From NCBI RefSeq assembly GCF_029968015.1, contig NZ_JASCIS010000008.1:124001-188000 (forward strand): DNA of 64,000 nt, given 5' to 3'. Under the pieces are notes generated by a model, which ran no database searches, had not been told where the DNA came from, and saw only the letters and a list, made by a program, of their open reading frames with translations. Made by a program: the position numbers and the translations under genes. How positions within the stretch are numbered: the stretch's first letter is position 1; the number at the start of each line of letters is the position of its first letter. This stretch comes from Streptomyces luteolus (GTDB lineage: Bacteria > Actinomycetota > Actinomycetes > Streptomycetales > Streptomycetaceae). This document shows positions 9,024-18,279 of the stretch, in pieces.

Positions 9024-9353
9024 GAAGGTTCCTCCAGGCGTTCCACGCCGGGCGGTCGGGCAGGGCGCATCGCCGGGCGAAGGGACGCCTCGGTCGGATG
9101 TGCGCTGCCGGTGCCGCCCTCGGGAAACGTGGTCGGGGGCACTGAAGTGCGGTACGGGGGAAGGGAGTTGCTCGGGGCCGCGGGTGGGGGGTGGTGCCGT
9201 GGGTGCGGGTTCCGCCGACAGTGCGACGGTTCCGCGCCGAGGGTGCCGGGGCCTCGCGGGCTCAGGTGCTGTCGTACGGACTCGTCTTTGAACGTACGCG
9301 CGTGCCGCGGGGCGGGTGACCTTCGGGGATGCGGCCCGGAGAGGGGGCGGGGA
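9024..9353. other. 330-bp intergenic region
   Basis: I see no gene here. The left side should hold the promoter for the leftward carbonic anhydrase/SulP operon, and the right side is the 3' flank of the leftward secreted-protein gene. GTACG repeats occur around 9270-9300, but no convincing operator or hairpin was found. Confidence 0.5.
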
Positions 9354-9785
9354 TCAGCAGCGGAACACTTGCAGCAGGGCGGGCCGTTCGCCCGGGTCGG
9401 GGGCCGCGGCGACGGCGGCGTGGCCACTGACCGGTCTCGGGACGCGCACCGTGTGGGCGGGGCGCTCGGGCGACGCGCAGCAGTCGCAGGGCTCGGGCTG
9501 CGCCACGGGCGCGGCGACCGAGGCGCGGATCGCGCGCCGGTGCCGGCAGTCGTCGAACGGACCCGGGTGGCGGTCCTGCTCGACGTTGGACGCGCTGTGG
9601 CCCTGGCCCGCCGCGGCGGGGGCGCCGAAGGAGGCGGGCGCCGCGGCGGCCGCGGCGTACGGGATGGTGGCCGCGGAGGTCGGGGCGCCCGGGTGGGCCA
9701 TGGCGCTGTCCGTGGTGACCGCGAGGGCGAGGAGGGCGCAGAGGGCGACGGTCAGCGCACCGAACAGGCCGCGGCATCGACGCAT
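9354..9785 (-). CDS. Small secreted protein, unknown function
   Basis: A 143-residue product with a clear Sec signal peptide (MRRCRGLFGALTVALCALLALAV, cleavage near SAMA-HP) that leaves an N-terminal His-Pro. The mature part is Ala/Pro-rich with a conserved-looking cysteine/histidine core (DDCRHRRA, then EPCDCCASPERP). It ends in a Cys. The ribosome site AAGGGGG sits 6 nt before ATG. I do not recognise the family. The Cys/His clusters could bind metal or form disulfides outside the cell. Confidence 0.65.
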   Translation of the reverse strand: MRRCRGLFGALTVALCALLALAVTTDSAMAHPGAPTSAATIPYAAAAAAPASFGAPAAAGQGHSASNVEQDRHPGPFDDCRHRRAIRASVAAPVAQPEPCDCCASPERPAHTVRVPRPVSGHAAVAAAPDPGERPALLQVFRC

Positions 9786-10000
9786 CTCAACCCCCTTGCA
9801 CTTCTGGACGGTTCACTCAGGGAACGTCGGAGCACCCCTGAATGGTTCACTCCTGGAACGGCAAACGCAGCTCGCGCTCGGGCGCGCGGTGTGCCGCCAG
9901 GCGGTGATCACCATTGTGCCCAAGTGCTGTGTCCAGTGTGCAAGTTGCCGTGTGAACGGCGGGTTAACCCTGGGGCGCAGTGTGGCTGGATTCACGCTGG

Positions 10001-11242
10001 TCAGTGCCGTGCGTGATCCTTCGTGGCCGATTTTGACCCCCTTACGCCGGTCGTGCTTTGCGACCGCAGACCTCCGCGTGTCGCGAGCCCCGCGGCGGCC
10101 ACGAGGAGCGCGCCGAGCATCAGGAACGGCGCGGCGGCGCCCGCGACTCCGGCGACGAGTCCGGCGGACGCGGGGGTGGCGACCTGGCCGAGCCGGTTGC
10201 CGGTGAGGCGCAGCGCGAGGGCGGTGGACCGGGCTCCCTCGGGGGCGGCCTGGACGACCGTCGTCATGGACAGCGGCTGGCCCACACCGAGGCAGAAGCC
10301 GAGCAGGGCGAGCATCAGGGCGAGCGCCCACACCGGTACGGGCAGGGCGATCCCGGCGCAGAGCAGGCCGCCGAGCAGGCAGGTCGTGACGAGCAGGGCG
10401 GTGCGGCCGATCAGCCGGATCATCGGCGTCATGACCAGTCGGCAGGCGATGGTCGCGGCGGCGCGCAGGCTCAGGAGGAGGCCGATGGTGGCGGGCGCGA
10501 TGCCGCGGTGCTCGCCGACGACCGGCAGGTACGCGGTGAGGATGTCGGTGGCGGAGAGCACGGCCAGGCTGATGAGGATCCCGGCGGGGACGCCGCGGGT
10601 GCGCAGGATGCGGTGCACAGGGACCTTGGAGCCCTGTTCCGTGCGGGTTCCGGTCGCGGTGCGGTGCTCGATGCGCCAGAGCGAGGTGAAGGCGACGGCG
10701 GCGACCGCGGCGGCGGCGATCAGGGCGAGTGCGCTGGTCCGCGCCATCGCCCCGTCCTGCTCGGAGATGAGGAGTCCGGCGGCGATCGGGCCGATGAGTT
10801 GGCCGAGTGAGGCGCCGATCGTGAAATGGCCGAAATTGCGGTCCTGTTCGGCGGGTGCGGACTGCCGGGCGACGATCGACTGGGCGCCGATCACGAAGCA
10901 GAGGTGCCCGAGCCCCATGACGCCGCTCCACGCGGCCATGGCGGCCAGGGAGTTCACGGCGCCGCTCAGGGCGCAGCCGCCGGCGATCAGGACGACGCCG
11001 AAGGGCAGCAGCGGCGCGCACCGGCCGTGGTCGGTGCGGCGGCCGAGGGGGACGGCCGCGAACAGCGGCAGGAGCGCGTACACACCCGCGATGACGCCGA
11101 TCGCGCGTTCGTCGGCGCCGAGCGACAGGGCCCGGTAGGACACGGCGGGCCGCGCCATCGACACCGCCGCCTGGGCGAAGCCGAAGGCGATGACGAGGCG
11201 CAGGAGCCATGCCCTTCCGGGCCCTGAACTGCCGTCCCGCAT
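10001..11242 (-). CDS. MFS transporter
   Basis: Major facilitator of 413 residues with about twelve helices. Motif-A-like GRRTDHGRCAPLLPFG follows helix 2, and LIGPIAAGLLISEQDGA lies in helix 5. The second half repeats the pattern (MLALLGFCLGVGQPLSM). It follows the CitMHS gene by only 3 bp (stop 11246, start 11242) and is therefore translated from the same leftward mRNA. The family placement does not identify a substrate; its pairing with a citrate-type carrier hints at organic acids or metal chelates. Confidence 0.88.
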   Translation of the reverse strand: MRDGSSGPGRAWLLRLVIAFGFAQAAVSMARPAVSYRALSLGADERAIGVIAGVYALLPLFAAVPLGRRTDHGRCAPLLPFGVVLIAGGCALSGAVNSLAAMAAWSGVMGLGHLCFVIGAQSIVARQSAPAEQDRNFGHFTIGASLGQLIGPIAAGLLISEQDGAMARTSALALIAAAAVAAVAFTSLWRIEHRTATGTRTEQGSKVPVHRILRTRGVPAGILISLAVLSATDILTAYLPVVGEHRGIAPATIGLLLSLRAAATIACRLVMTPMIRLIGRTALLVTTCLLGGLLCAGIALPVPVWALALMLALLGFCLGVGQPLSMTTVVQAAPEGARSTALALRLTGNRLGQVATPASAGLVAGVAGAAAPFLMLGALLVAAAGLATRGGLRSQSTTGVRGSKSATKDHARH

Positions 11243-11245
11243 GGG

Positions 11246-12703
11246 TCAGATGATCCCGAAGAGGATTCCGGAGGCGAGCACCACGAGCGAGGTGAGCGCG
11301 GCCCATTTGACGGTGAATTTCGTGTGGTCGCCGAACTCGACCTTGGCCATGCCGACGAGGACGAAGACGGCGGGCACCAGCGGGCTCGACATGTGCAGGG
11401 GCTGGCCCGCGATGGAGGCGCGGGCGATCTCCACGGGGGCGACGCCGTGGGCGGCGCCTGCCTCGGCGAGGACAGGCAGGATGCCGAAGTAGAAGCCGTC
11501 GTTCGACATGAAGTAGGTCAGCGGGAGCGAGAGGAGGCCGGTGACCAGGCCCATCTGCGAGCCCATGCCGTCGGGGATGGAGCTGACCATCCACTTGGCC
11601 ATGGAGTCGACCATGCCGGTGCCCGACAGGACGCCGGTGAAGACGGCGGCGGCGAAGACCATGCCGGAGACGTTGAGGACGTTCTCGGCGTGGGCCCCGA
11701 TCCGGGCCTTCTGGTCGGTCATGTTGGGGAAGTTGACGGTGAGCGCGAGCGCGGCGCCGAGCAGGAACAGCACCGGGATGGGCAGCAGTTCCGTGATCAT
11801 CGCGGTGAGCAGGGCGACGGTCAGGAGCGCGTTGAACCAGTACAGCTTGGGGCGCAGGGTGGCGCGGTTCGGGTCGAGCCCGACGAAGGTCTCGCCGTCC
11901 TCGTTCTCGTACGCGGGGGCGCTGTGGTCGCCGCCGCCGGTGCCGGAGCCCTCGGCGGAGCCGGAGCCCTTGCCGGTGCCCTTGCCGTTGCCCTTGCCGT
12001 TGCCGTTGCCGTTGCCGGAGCCCGCGCCGACGAGGACCTTCTCGTCGGCGGTCTCGGTGACCGTCTCGGTGGCCTCTTCGAGGGAGAGGTAGCCGAGGCG
12101 CTTGCGCTCGCGGCGGCCGAGGACGTAAGCGAGGACGAAGACGGCGAGCAGACCGACCGCGAGCGCCGGGATCATCGGCACGAAGATGTCGGTGGCGTCC
12201 AGCTTGAGGGCGGTCGCGGCGCGGGCGGTGGGGCCGCCCCAGGGCAGCGTGTTCATCACGCCGTTGGCGGTGGCGGCGACACCGGTCAGCACGACGAGGC
12301 TCATCTTCAGCCGCTTGTAGAGCGGATACATCGCCGAGACGGTGATCATGAAGGTGGTGGAGCCGTCGCCGTCGAGGGAGACGATCGCGGCGAGCAGGGC
12401 GGTGCCGACGACGATCCGCATCGGGTCGGCCTTGCAGAACCGCAGGATGGCTCGGACGACCGGGTCGAACAGGCCGACGTCGATCATCACGCCGAAGTAG
12501 ACGATCGCGAACATCAGCATCGCCGCGGTGGGCGCGAGATCGGTGACGCCGTCGAGGACGTAGTCCCCGAGCTTCGCTCCTTGTCCGACGATTACGCAGA
12601 AGAGCGCGGGGATCAGCACGAGTGCCGCTATCGGCGACATCTTCTTCATCATGATCAGGACCAGGAAGGTCGCGATCATGGCGAAGCCAAGGATTGTCAG
12701 CAT
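11246..12703 (-). CDS. CitMHS family citrate/metal-citrate:H+ symporter
   Basis: Membrane carrier of 485 residues. The CitM/CitH family signature is clear: MLTILGFAMIATFLVLIMMKKMSPIAAL at the start, SLDGDGSTTFMITVSAMYPLYKRL and LPWGGPTARAATAL in the middle. Related carriers take up citrate complexed with Mg2+, Ca2+ or Fe3+. ATG at 12703 follows GAGAGG. The cytoplasmic loop between the two halves carries an unusual Gly/Asn/Lys run (roughly residues 230-265, GNGNGKGNGKGTGKG) coded by a 6-bp repeat. The upstream 120 bp are AT-rich with repeated GTTAA, a likely promoter/operator region. Confidence 0.9.
   Translation of the reverse strand: MLTILGFAMIATFLVLIMMKKMSPIAALVLIPALFCVIVGQGAKLGDYVLDGVTDLAPTAAMLMFAIVYFGVMIDVGLFDPVVRAILRFCKADPMRIVVGTALLAAIVSLDGDGSTTFMITVSAMYPLYKRLKMSLVVLTGVAATANGVMNTLPWGGPTARAATALKLDATDIFVPMIPALAVGLLAVFVLAYVLGRRERKRLGYLSLEEATETVTETADEKVLVGAGSGNGNGNGKGNGKGTGKGSGSAEGSGTGGGDHSAPAYENEDGETFVGLDPNRATLRPKLYWFNALLTVALLTAMITELLPIPVLFLLGAALALTVNFPNMTDQKARIGAHAENVLNVSGMVFAAAVFTGVLSGTGMVDSMAKWMVSSIPDGMGSQMGLVTGLLSLPLTYFMSNDGFYFGILPVLAEAGAAHGVAPVEIARASIAGQPLHMSSPLVPAVFVLVGMAKVEFGDHTKFTVKWAALTSLVVLASGILFGII
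11970..12018 (-). repeat. 6-bp microsatellite inside the CitMHS gene
   Basis: Repeated TTGCCG/TTGCCC hexamers code an in-frame GN/GK stretch in the central loop of the transporter. The length is always a multiple of 3, consistent with tolerance in a disordered loop. Confidence 0.8.
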
Positions 12704-12825
12704 TTTGGGGCCTCTCACGTTCGCCCTTGAACACCCACCACGGCCGGCGGTTCGGACGACGTTAAGACCCGCTATTCGGCGTTAACAAGATGTTGACACG
12801 CGAGCAATACGAGCAAAACTCCAGG

Positions 12826-15144
12826 TCACAGCCTTGCCTGCGGTTCTTCGCCGCCGACGGGCGTGAGCAGAACCGGCACCCCGTTGAGGACCGCCGTGCC
12901 GGACAGCGGGTCCAGGAGCGTCCCGTCGAGCAGCTGGTTGCTGTTCACCCCGGGAGTCGCCCCCGCGACGGTCGTACGGGTGCCGGGCCGGTCGTGGCCC
13001 CAGCCGTGCGGCAGGCTGACGACGCCCCTGCGCACGGTCGCGGTGACCTCGGCGGGCGCCTCGACCTCTCCCCCGGCGCCCTTGACGCGGACGTGCTCCC
13101 CGTCGGCGATCCCGGCGCGGGCGGCATCCTCGGGGTGGATGTGCAGGGTGCAGCGGTTGCTGCCGCGGTTGAGTACGGGGACGTTGTGCAGCCAGCTGTT
13201 GTTGGACCGCAGATGGCGGCGGCCGACGAGGACGAGTCCGGCCGGGTCGCGGTCCAGGGCGGCGCGCAGCCGCGGCAGGTCGGCGGCGACCGGCTCGGGC
13301 AGCAGCTCGACGTGTCCGCTGCGGGTGCGCAGGATCTCGGGGAGGCGGGGCCCCAGGGCTCCGAGGTCGATGCCGTGCGGGTTCGCGAGCAGCCTGGCGA
13401 GGCTCAGCCCCTCCGGCTCGGCGCCGAATCCGTCGCCGTACGGGCCGAGGCGCAGCATCAGGTCGAGGCGGCGTTCGGCGCCGCTGTCGCCGGTGAGCTG
13501 TGCGGCGAGTTCCTTCGGGTCGCGGCCGTGCACGCTCTGGTGCGGGTCGGAGACGGCCTTGCCGAGGGCGCGCTCGATGACCATGTCGTCCACGGCGCGC
13601 GCCGGCGCCCCGTGCATCCCGGACACGGCGAGCACGAGCCGGGCCTGGATCTCGCACTCGTCCAGGGCACCGTCCCGCAGCGGGACGGCGGCGCGCGTGT
13701 AGCGGGCCTGGTTGCGTACGGCGAGGGCGTTGAAGGCGAAGTCGTAGTGGGCGCTCTGGGCGGGCGGCGGCGGGGGCAGCACCACGTGCGCGTGCCGGGA
13801 GGTCTCGTTCAGGTACGGGTCGACGCTCACCATGAAGTCCAGGCCCGCGAGGGCCCGGTCGAGGCGGTCGCCGTCGGGCGCGGAGAGCACCGGGTTGGCG
13901 GCGAGCACGAGCAGGGCGCGGATGCGGCCCTCGCCCGGGGTGTCGATCTCCTCGGCGAGGGCGGCGGTGGGCAGCTCGCTCTTGACCTCGGGGTGTCCGC
14001 TCACCCGGCTCTGCCAGCGCCCGGTCCGGAACCCCTTGCCGGGCGCGGCGGGACGGGGTGCGCGGTCGGTGGCGGAGAGCGGGAAGAGGGCGCCGCCGGG
14101 CCGGTCGAGGTTGCCGGTGAGCACGTTCAGGACGTCGACGAGCCAGCTCGCGAGGGTGCCGAACTCGACGGTGCAGGTGCCGATGCGGCCGTACACGGCT
14201 GCGGCGGGCGCGGCGGCCAGCTCCCTGGCCAGGGCGCGGATCTCGGCGGCCGGTACGTCGCAGGCGCCCGCGACAGCCTCGGGGCTGAACTCGCCCACGG
14301 CGTCCCGGACTTGGCCCATTCCTTCCACGTACGGCTCAAGTCGGCCGAGCGAGATCAGGCTCTCCTCGAAGAGGACATGGACGAGCGCGGCGAGCAGCAG
14401 GGCGTCGGCGCCGGGGCGGATCGCGAGGTGCCGGTCGGCGAGCTTCGCGGTGCGGGTGGCGCGCGGGTCGACGACGGTGAGCGTGCCACCGCGCTCGCGC
14501 AGGGCCTTGAGGCGGCCGGGGAAGTCGGGCGCGGTACAGAGGCTGCCGTTGGACTCAAGGGGGTTGGCGCCGAGGAGCAGCAGGTGGTCGGTGTGGTCCA
14601 GGTCGGGCACCGGGATGGCCAGCGGGTCGCCGTACAGGAGCCCGGACGAGACGTGCTTGGGCATCTGGTCGAGCGTGCTGGCGGTGAAGAGGTGGCGCGT
14701 GCCGAGGGAGCTGAGCAGGACGGGCGGGTAGAGGGCGCCGGCCATGGTGTGCACGTTGGGGTTGCCGAGCACGACGCCGATCGCGTCGGGCCCGTGCTCC
14801 TCGACGAGCGGCCTGATGCCCTCGGCGATCGCGTCGAAGGCCTCCTCCCAACTCGCCTCCTGGAGCGTGCCGTCGCGGCGGACCAGGGGGCGGGTGAGGC
14901 GGTCGGGGTCGCTGTCGAGCGCGCCGAAGGCGGCGCCCTTGGGGCAGATGAAGCCACGGCTGAACACGTCGTCGCGGTCGCCGCGCGCGCCGGTGACCCG
15001 GGTGCCCTCGATGGTGAGGGTCAGCCCGCAGGTGGCCTCGCAGAGGGGGCAGATCCGGGGCGCGGTACGGGATTCGGTACCGGATTCGGTGCGGGATGCG
15101 GTACGGGAATCCGTAAGGGGCGCGGTACGGGCGTTGCGGGACAC
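12826..15144 (-). CDS. Molybdopterin-dependent oxidoreductase, FdhA/NapA-like
   Basis: Enzyme of 772 residues in the DMSO-reductase superfamily, binding bis-MGD and one [4Fe-4S] cluster. The cluster ligands are in ICPLCEATCGLTL and FICPKG. The molybdopterin domains follow (GNPNVHTMAGALYPP, GANPLESNGSLCTAPDFPG), and the C-terminal dinucleotide-binding domain ends with VSLPHGWGHDRPGTRTT. GTG at 15144 has a GGGAGG ribosome site. The N-terminus has a short Ser/Thr/Arg/Glu repeat (TESGTESRT). No Tat signal is seen, so it is cytoplasmic. No small electron-transfer subunit is adjacent. The substrate is unknown. A TetR gene lies upstream on the same strand with a palindrome between. Confidence 0.92.
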   Translation of the reverse strand: MSRNARTAPLTDSRTASRTESGTESRTAPRICPLCEATCGLTLTIEGTRVTGARGDRDDVFSRGFICPKGAAFGALDSDPDRLTRPLVRRDGTLQEASWEEAFDAIAEGIRPLVEEHGPDAIGVVLGNPNVHTMAGALYPPVLLSSLGTRHLFTASTLDQMPKHVSSGLLYGDPLAIPVPDLDHTDHLLLLGANPLESNGSLCTAPDFPGRLKALRERGGTLTVVDPRATRTAKLADRHLAIRPGADALLLAALVHVLFEESLISLGRLEPYVEGMGQVRDAVGEFSPEAVAGACDVPAAEIRALARELAAAPAAAVYGRIGTCTVEFGTLASWLVDVLNVLTGNLDRPGGALFPLSATDRAPRPAAPGKGFRTGRWQSRVSGHPEVKSELPTAALAEEIDTPGEGRIRALLVLAANPVLSAPDGDRLDRALAGLDFMVSVDPYLNETSRHAHVVLPPPPPAQSAHYDFAFNALAVRNQARYTRAAVPLRDGALDECEIQARLVLAVSGMHGAPARAVDDMVIERALGKAVSDPHQSVHGRDPKELAAQLTGDSGAERRLDLMLRLGPYGDGFGAEPEGLSLARLLANPHGIDLGALGPRLPEILRTRSGHVELLPEPVAADLPRLRAALDRDPAGLVLVGRRHLRSNNSWLHNVPVLNRGSNRCTLHIHPEDAARAGIADGEHVRVKGAGGEVEAPAEVTATVRRGVVSLPHGWGHDRPGTRTTVAGATPGVNSNQLLDGTLLDPLSGTAVLNGVPVLLTPVGGEEPQARL
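15062..15123 (-). repeat. Short imperfect tandem repeat at the 5' end of the molybdoenzyme gene
   Basis: Imperfect 12-18-bp copies of a GCGGTACGGGATTC-like unit code residues of the SRTaSRTeSGTeSRT extension just before the Fe-S cysteines. The frame is kept throughout. Confidence 0.6.
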
Positions 15145-15194
15145 GGGGCCCTCCCTGGGCGGCGGCAGCGGCGGCGCACTCTCCGCCGCGAGCA

Positions 15195-15206
15195 TACCGA
15201 CCGGTA
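15195..15206. promoter_or_regulatory. Candidate TetR operator before the molybdoenzyme
   Basis: TACCGACCGGTA is a perfect inverted repeat (TACCG-AC-CGGTA) 51 bp upstream of the oxidoreductase GTG and 42 bp after the TetR stop. TACCG/CGGTA half sites are common for TetR repressors. Assignment to the adjacent TetR is inferred. Confidence 0.5.
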
Positions 15207-15247
15207 CGCATGGGGGCGAGACCCTGGCGCACACACTCCCGGCGAGC

Positions 15248-15862
15248 TCAGTCCAGCGCCCGCGCCAGATACGCGTGCAGCAACTCCCGGGTCTCCTTGA
15301 TCAGTTCGGGATCGCCCTCCGGCCGGAGGCGGAAGGCCAGGCGGAGCACCGCGTCGGCAGCCTCCACGCCGACCAGGAGGCAGCGGCGCAGACCTGCGTC
15401 GAGGGAGCGTTCCAGGTGCCGGGCGAGGAGGTCCGCGAGGCGGTCGGCGAGCAGATGGTTGGCCTCGGACGGCGCCTGCACGGGCCCGGCGAAGTCGACC
15501 AGGGCGAAGCCGGGGACGGTGCGCTTCATCGTCAGGTACTCGTCTAGCGCGGCGTCGACGGCGGTCCGCCAGTCGTCGTGCCCGACCGTCGCCAGGCGCC
15601 CGGAGATGCGCTCGGCGTACCGGTCGAGGTTGCGCTGCGCGAGGGCCTCGGCCATGGCGCGCTTGTTGCCGAAGAAGCGGTACACGGAACCGATCGGCAC
15701 GTCCGCGCGCTCGGCCACGGCGCGGGTGCTCAGCGCCTCGTACCCGGCCTCGTCGAGCAGGCCCGCGCAGGCGTCGAGTATCCGGTTGAGCCGCTCGGCG
15801 CTGCGCTGCTGCACGGGCGCGCGCCGGAGCCGGCTCGGGTCGGGGTCGGGGGTCCAGGACAT
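15248..15862 (-). CDS. TetR family transcriptional regulator
   Basis: Regulator of 204 residues. The HTH region spans about residues 20-65 ([51 protein letters not shown]). The C-terminal helical domain ends [35 protein letters not shown] at 15862 (MSWTPDPDP) is chosen over an upstream in-frame ATG at 15952 because homologous TetR proteins start shortly before the HTH. It lies just upstream of the molybdoenzyme gene on the same strand and probably controls it through the TACCG/CGGTA palindrome. Confidence 0.9.
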   Translation of the reverse strand: MSWTPDPDPSRLRRAPVQQRSAERLNRILDACAGLLDEAGYEALSTRAVAERADVPIGSVYRFFGNKRAMAEALAQRNLDRYAERISGRLATVGHDDWRTAVDAALDEYLTMKRTVPGFALVDFAGPVQAPSEANHLLADRLADLLARHLERSLDAGLRRCLLVGVEAADAVLRLAFRLRPEGDPELIKETRELLHAYLARALD

Positions 15863-15970
15863 GGGCGTGAGCGTAAGGGGTTCGCGCAACAGTCGTCGGC
15901 ACCGCGGCACGGGGCTCGGCATCCTGGGGCCTTCCCCCAGACCCCGCCCCATCGCCCTCCGGGCTCGTCC

Positions 15971-16006
15971 TCAATCTCCCCCAGCTACCGCTGGGAGGTG
16001 CCCCCA
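15971..16006. repeat. 36-bp dispersed repeat, left member of an inverted pair
   Basis: This 36-bp stretch is the perfect reverse complement of 19502-19537. It contains an internal hairpin (CCCCAGC-TACC-GCTGGGAG). The pair brackets hmgA, its GntR gene and the ISP-like gene. Confidence 0.85.
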
Positions 16007-16039
16007 GACGGGCTGAATCTGTTGACGGGACCACCGCAC

Positions 16040-16063
16040 AATCCTACGGTGAACCATAGGATT
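16040..16063. promoter_or_regulatory. Inverted repeat in the hmgA promoter region
   Basis: AATCCTA, 10-nt spacer, TAGGATT: a perfect 7-bp inverted repeat 31-54 bp before the hmgA start. A third half-site-like ATTCCTACGG (16069-16078) follows immediately. Likely an operator, possibly for the GntR-type regulator encoded downstream; binding is inferred. Confidence 0.55.
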
Positions 16064-16093
16064 GCGAGATTCCTACGGCAGCGGGGAGCACAC

Positions 16094-17422
16094 ATGAGCG
16101 GCACCGAGCAGGCGCGGAAGACGGCGGAGGGGCTCTCGTACCTCTCCGGCTTCGGCAACGAGCACAGCAGCGAGGCCGTCCCCGGCGCCCTGCCGCACGG
16201 CCGGAACTCCCCGCAGCGCGCCCCCCTCGGCCTGTACGCGGAGCAGCTGAGCGGCAGCGCGTTCACCGAGCCGCGCGGCCACAACCGCCGCTCGTGGCTG
16301 TACCGCATCCGCCCCTCCGCCGCGCATCCGGCGTTCACGCGGATCGACAACGGCGCGGTGCGCACGGCCCCGTTCACCGAGTCCGTGCCCGACCCGAACC
16401 GGCTGCGCTGGAACCCGCTGCCCGAGCCCGCGCCCGGCACCGACTTCCTCGACGGCCTGTGGACGGTCGGCGGCAACGGCGACGTGACGCAGCGCACCGG
16501 CATGGCCGTGCACCTCTACCACGCCAACTCCCCCATGGAACGCAGGGTGTTCAGCGACGCCGACGGCGAGCTCCTGATCGTCCCCGAGCACGGCGGCCTG
16601 CTGCTCCGCACCGAACTGGGCCTGCTGCGCGCCGAGCCGGGCGAGGTCGCCCTGATCCCGCGCGGGGTGCGCTTCCGCGTGGAACCGCTCGACGCGACCG
16701 CCCGCGGCTATGTCTGCGAGAACTACGGCGCGCCCTTCCAGCTGCCCGACCTCGGCCCGATCGGCGCCAACGGCCTCGCCAACGCACGGGACTTCAGGGC
16801 CCCTCAGGCCGCGTACGAGGACGTGGAAGGGGACGTGGAGGTGGTCAGCAAGTACTGCGGCAACCTCTGGTCGGCGGTCTACGACCACTCCCCGCTCGAC
16901 GTCGTCGCCTGGCACGGCAACCACGTCCCGTACGTCTACGACCTGCACCGCTTCAACGTCATCGGCTCGATCAGCTACGACCACCCGGACCCGTCGATCT
17001 TCACGGTCCTCACCTCGCCGACCGACACCCCGGGGCTCGCGGGCGTCGACTTCGTGGTGTTCGCGCCGCGCTGGCTGGTGGGCGAGGACACGTTCCGGCC
17101 GCCGTACTTCCACCGGAACGTGATGAGCGAGTACATGGGCCTGATCGAGGGCGCGTACGACGCCAAGGCCGAAGGCTTCGTGCCGGGCGGCGGCTCGCTG
17201 CACAACATGATGTCGGCGCACGGACCGGACCGGGACACGTTCGAGAAGGCGTCCGCGGCCGAGCTGAAGCCGCAGAAGATCGACGACGGCCTGGCGTTCA
17301 TGTTCGAGACCCGCTGGCCCGTGACGCTCGCCCCGCAGGCGGCCGAGGCGTCCCACCTGCAGACGGGCTACGACGATGTGTGGCAGGGTCTCCAGCGTCA
17401 TTTCCGGCCAGGAAATGTCTGA
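16094..17422 (+). CDS. hmgA: Homogentisate 1,2-dioxygenase
   Basis: Fe(II) ring-cleaving enzyme of tyrosine/phenylalanine degradation that opens homogentisate to maleylacetoacetate. The 442-residue length is normal. Start [19 protein letters not shown] and the core are unmistakable. The iron ligands correspond to His340 and Glu346 in [11 protein letters not shown] and His376 in NMMSAHGPD, matching the human H335/E341/H371 spacing. The ATG follows GCGGGGAG. A GntR/UTRA regulator is encoded 88 bp downstream, and a 7-bp inverted repeat lies in the promoter. The next pathway enzymes (fumarylacetoacetase, isomerase) are not in the window. Confidence 0.98.
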   Translation: MSGTEQARKTAEGLSYLSGFGNEHSSEAVPGALPHGRNSPQRAPLGLYAEQLSGSAFTEPRGHNRRSWLYRIRPSAAHPAFTRIDNGAVRTAPFTESVPDPNRLRWNPLPEPAPGTDFLDGLWTVGGNGDVTQRTGMAVHLYHANSPMERRVFSDADGELLIVPEHGGLLLRTELGLLRAEPGEVALIPRGVRFRVEPLDATARGYVCENYGAPFQLPDLGPIGANGLANARDFRAPQAAYEDVEGDVEVVSKYCGNLWSAVYDHSPLDVVAWHGNHVPYVYDLHRFNVIGSISYDHPDPSIFTVLTSPTDTPGLAGVDFVVFAPRWLVGEDTFRPPYFHRNVMSEYMGLIEGAYDAKAEGFVPGGGSLHNMMSAHGPDRDTFEKASAAELKPQKIDDGLAFMFETRWPVTLAPQAAEASHLQTGYDDVWQGLQRHFRPGNV

Positions 17423-17509
17423 GGCTCGGGACACTCCTGAGCTCAACCCCACGCATTCCGTCATGAACCGGTCGCAAGACGGAGCGGATCCTTACGGAGC
17501 GGAGCAGCC

Positions 17510-18259
17510 GTGACCGCCTTTGCCCCGGACTCGATCGTCCTCAACCGCAAGCTGCCGCTGTGGTACCAGGTGTCGCAGTCGCTGCGCGCCTCGATACTCG
17601 GCCGCACCCCGGAGGCGCCGCTGCGCCTGCCCACCGAGGAGCAGCTCGCGCTGCACTACGGCGTGAGCGTCCTGACCATGCGCCAGGCGCTCAAGGAGCT
17701 GGAGGACGAGGGCCTGATCAGCCGGCACCGCCGACGCGGCACGTTCATCGAGCCGAGCGCCGAACGAGGCGCTCCGGTACGGCTGTTGGGCTCGGTCGAC
17801 GCGATCGTGGCCCAGCAGTCCGGCATGCGCACCGAGCTGCTCAGCCACGGCGAGGGCCCGGCGCCGGCGGATGTCGCCGCGTACTTCCCGGGCCTCGCGG
17901 AGGTGGCCACGTACCACCGGCTGCGCGGCGACGAGCAGACCGGGGAGCCGACCAACCACGCGCGCAACTACGTCCGTCCGGACGTCGCCGCCCGTATCGA
18001 TCCGGCCGATCTGGAGCGCTGGCCGATGACGAAGGTGCTCCGGGACGTGGTGCGGCTTCGCATCAGCCGCATCACGGACACGGTGGAGGCCCGGCTCGCG
18101 GACCCGGAGACGGCGACCCTGCTCCAGGTCCCGCTGCTCAGCCCGATCCTGCACTACACCGGCGTCACCTACGACGAGGACGGCGAGGTCCTGGACGTCG
18201 CCCGCATCCACTACCGCGGTGACCGCTTCTCGTTCACGGTCACCCTGGACGCCCACTGA
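17510..18259 (+). CDS. GntR family regulator with UTRA domain
   Basis: One-component regulator of 249 residues. The N-terminal winged helix (about residues 15-75) has LPLWYQVSQSLRASIL, LPTEEQLALHYGVSVLTMRQALKELEDEGLISRHRRRGTFI. The C-terminal UTRA ligand domain (about 90-245) ends LHYTGVTYDEDGEVLDVARIHYRGDRFSFTVTL. GTG at 17510 has GGAG upstream. It follows hmgA in the same direction, so it most likely controls homogentisate or tyrosine catabolism, with an aromatic intermediate as ligand. Both points are inference from position. Confidence 0.92.
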   Translation: MTAFAPDSIVLNRKLPLWYQVSQSLRASILGRTPEAPLRLPTEEQLALHYGVSVLTMRQALKELEDEGLISRHRRRGTFIEPSAERGAPVRLLGSVDAIVAQQSGMRTELLSHGEGPAPADVAAYFPGLAEVATYHRLRGDEQTGEPTNHARNYVRPDVAARIDPADLERWPMTKVLRDVVRLRISRITDTVEARLADPETATLLQVPLLSPILHYTGVTYDEDGEVLDVARIHYRGDRFSFTVTLDAH

Positions 18260-18279
18260 TCACGCCGTACGATCGGTGC

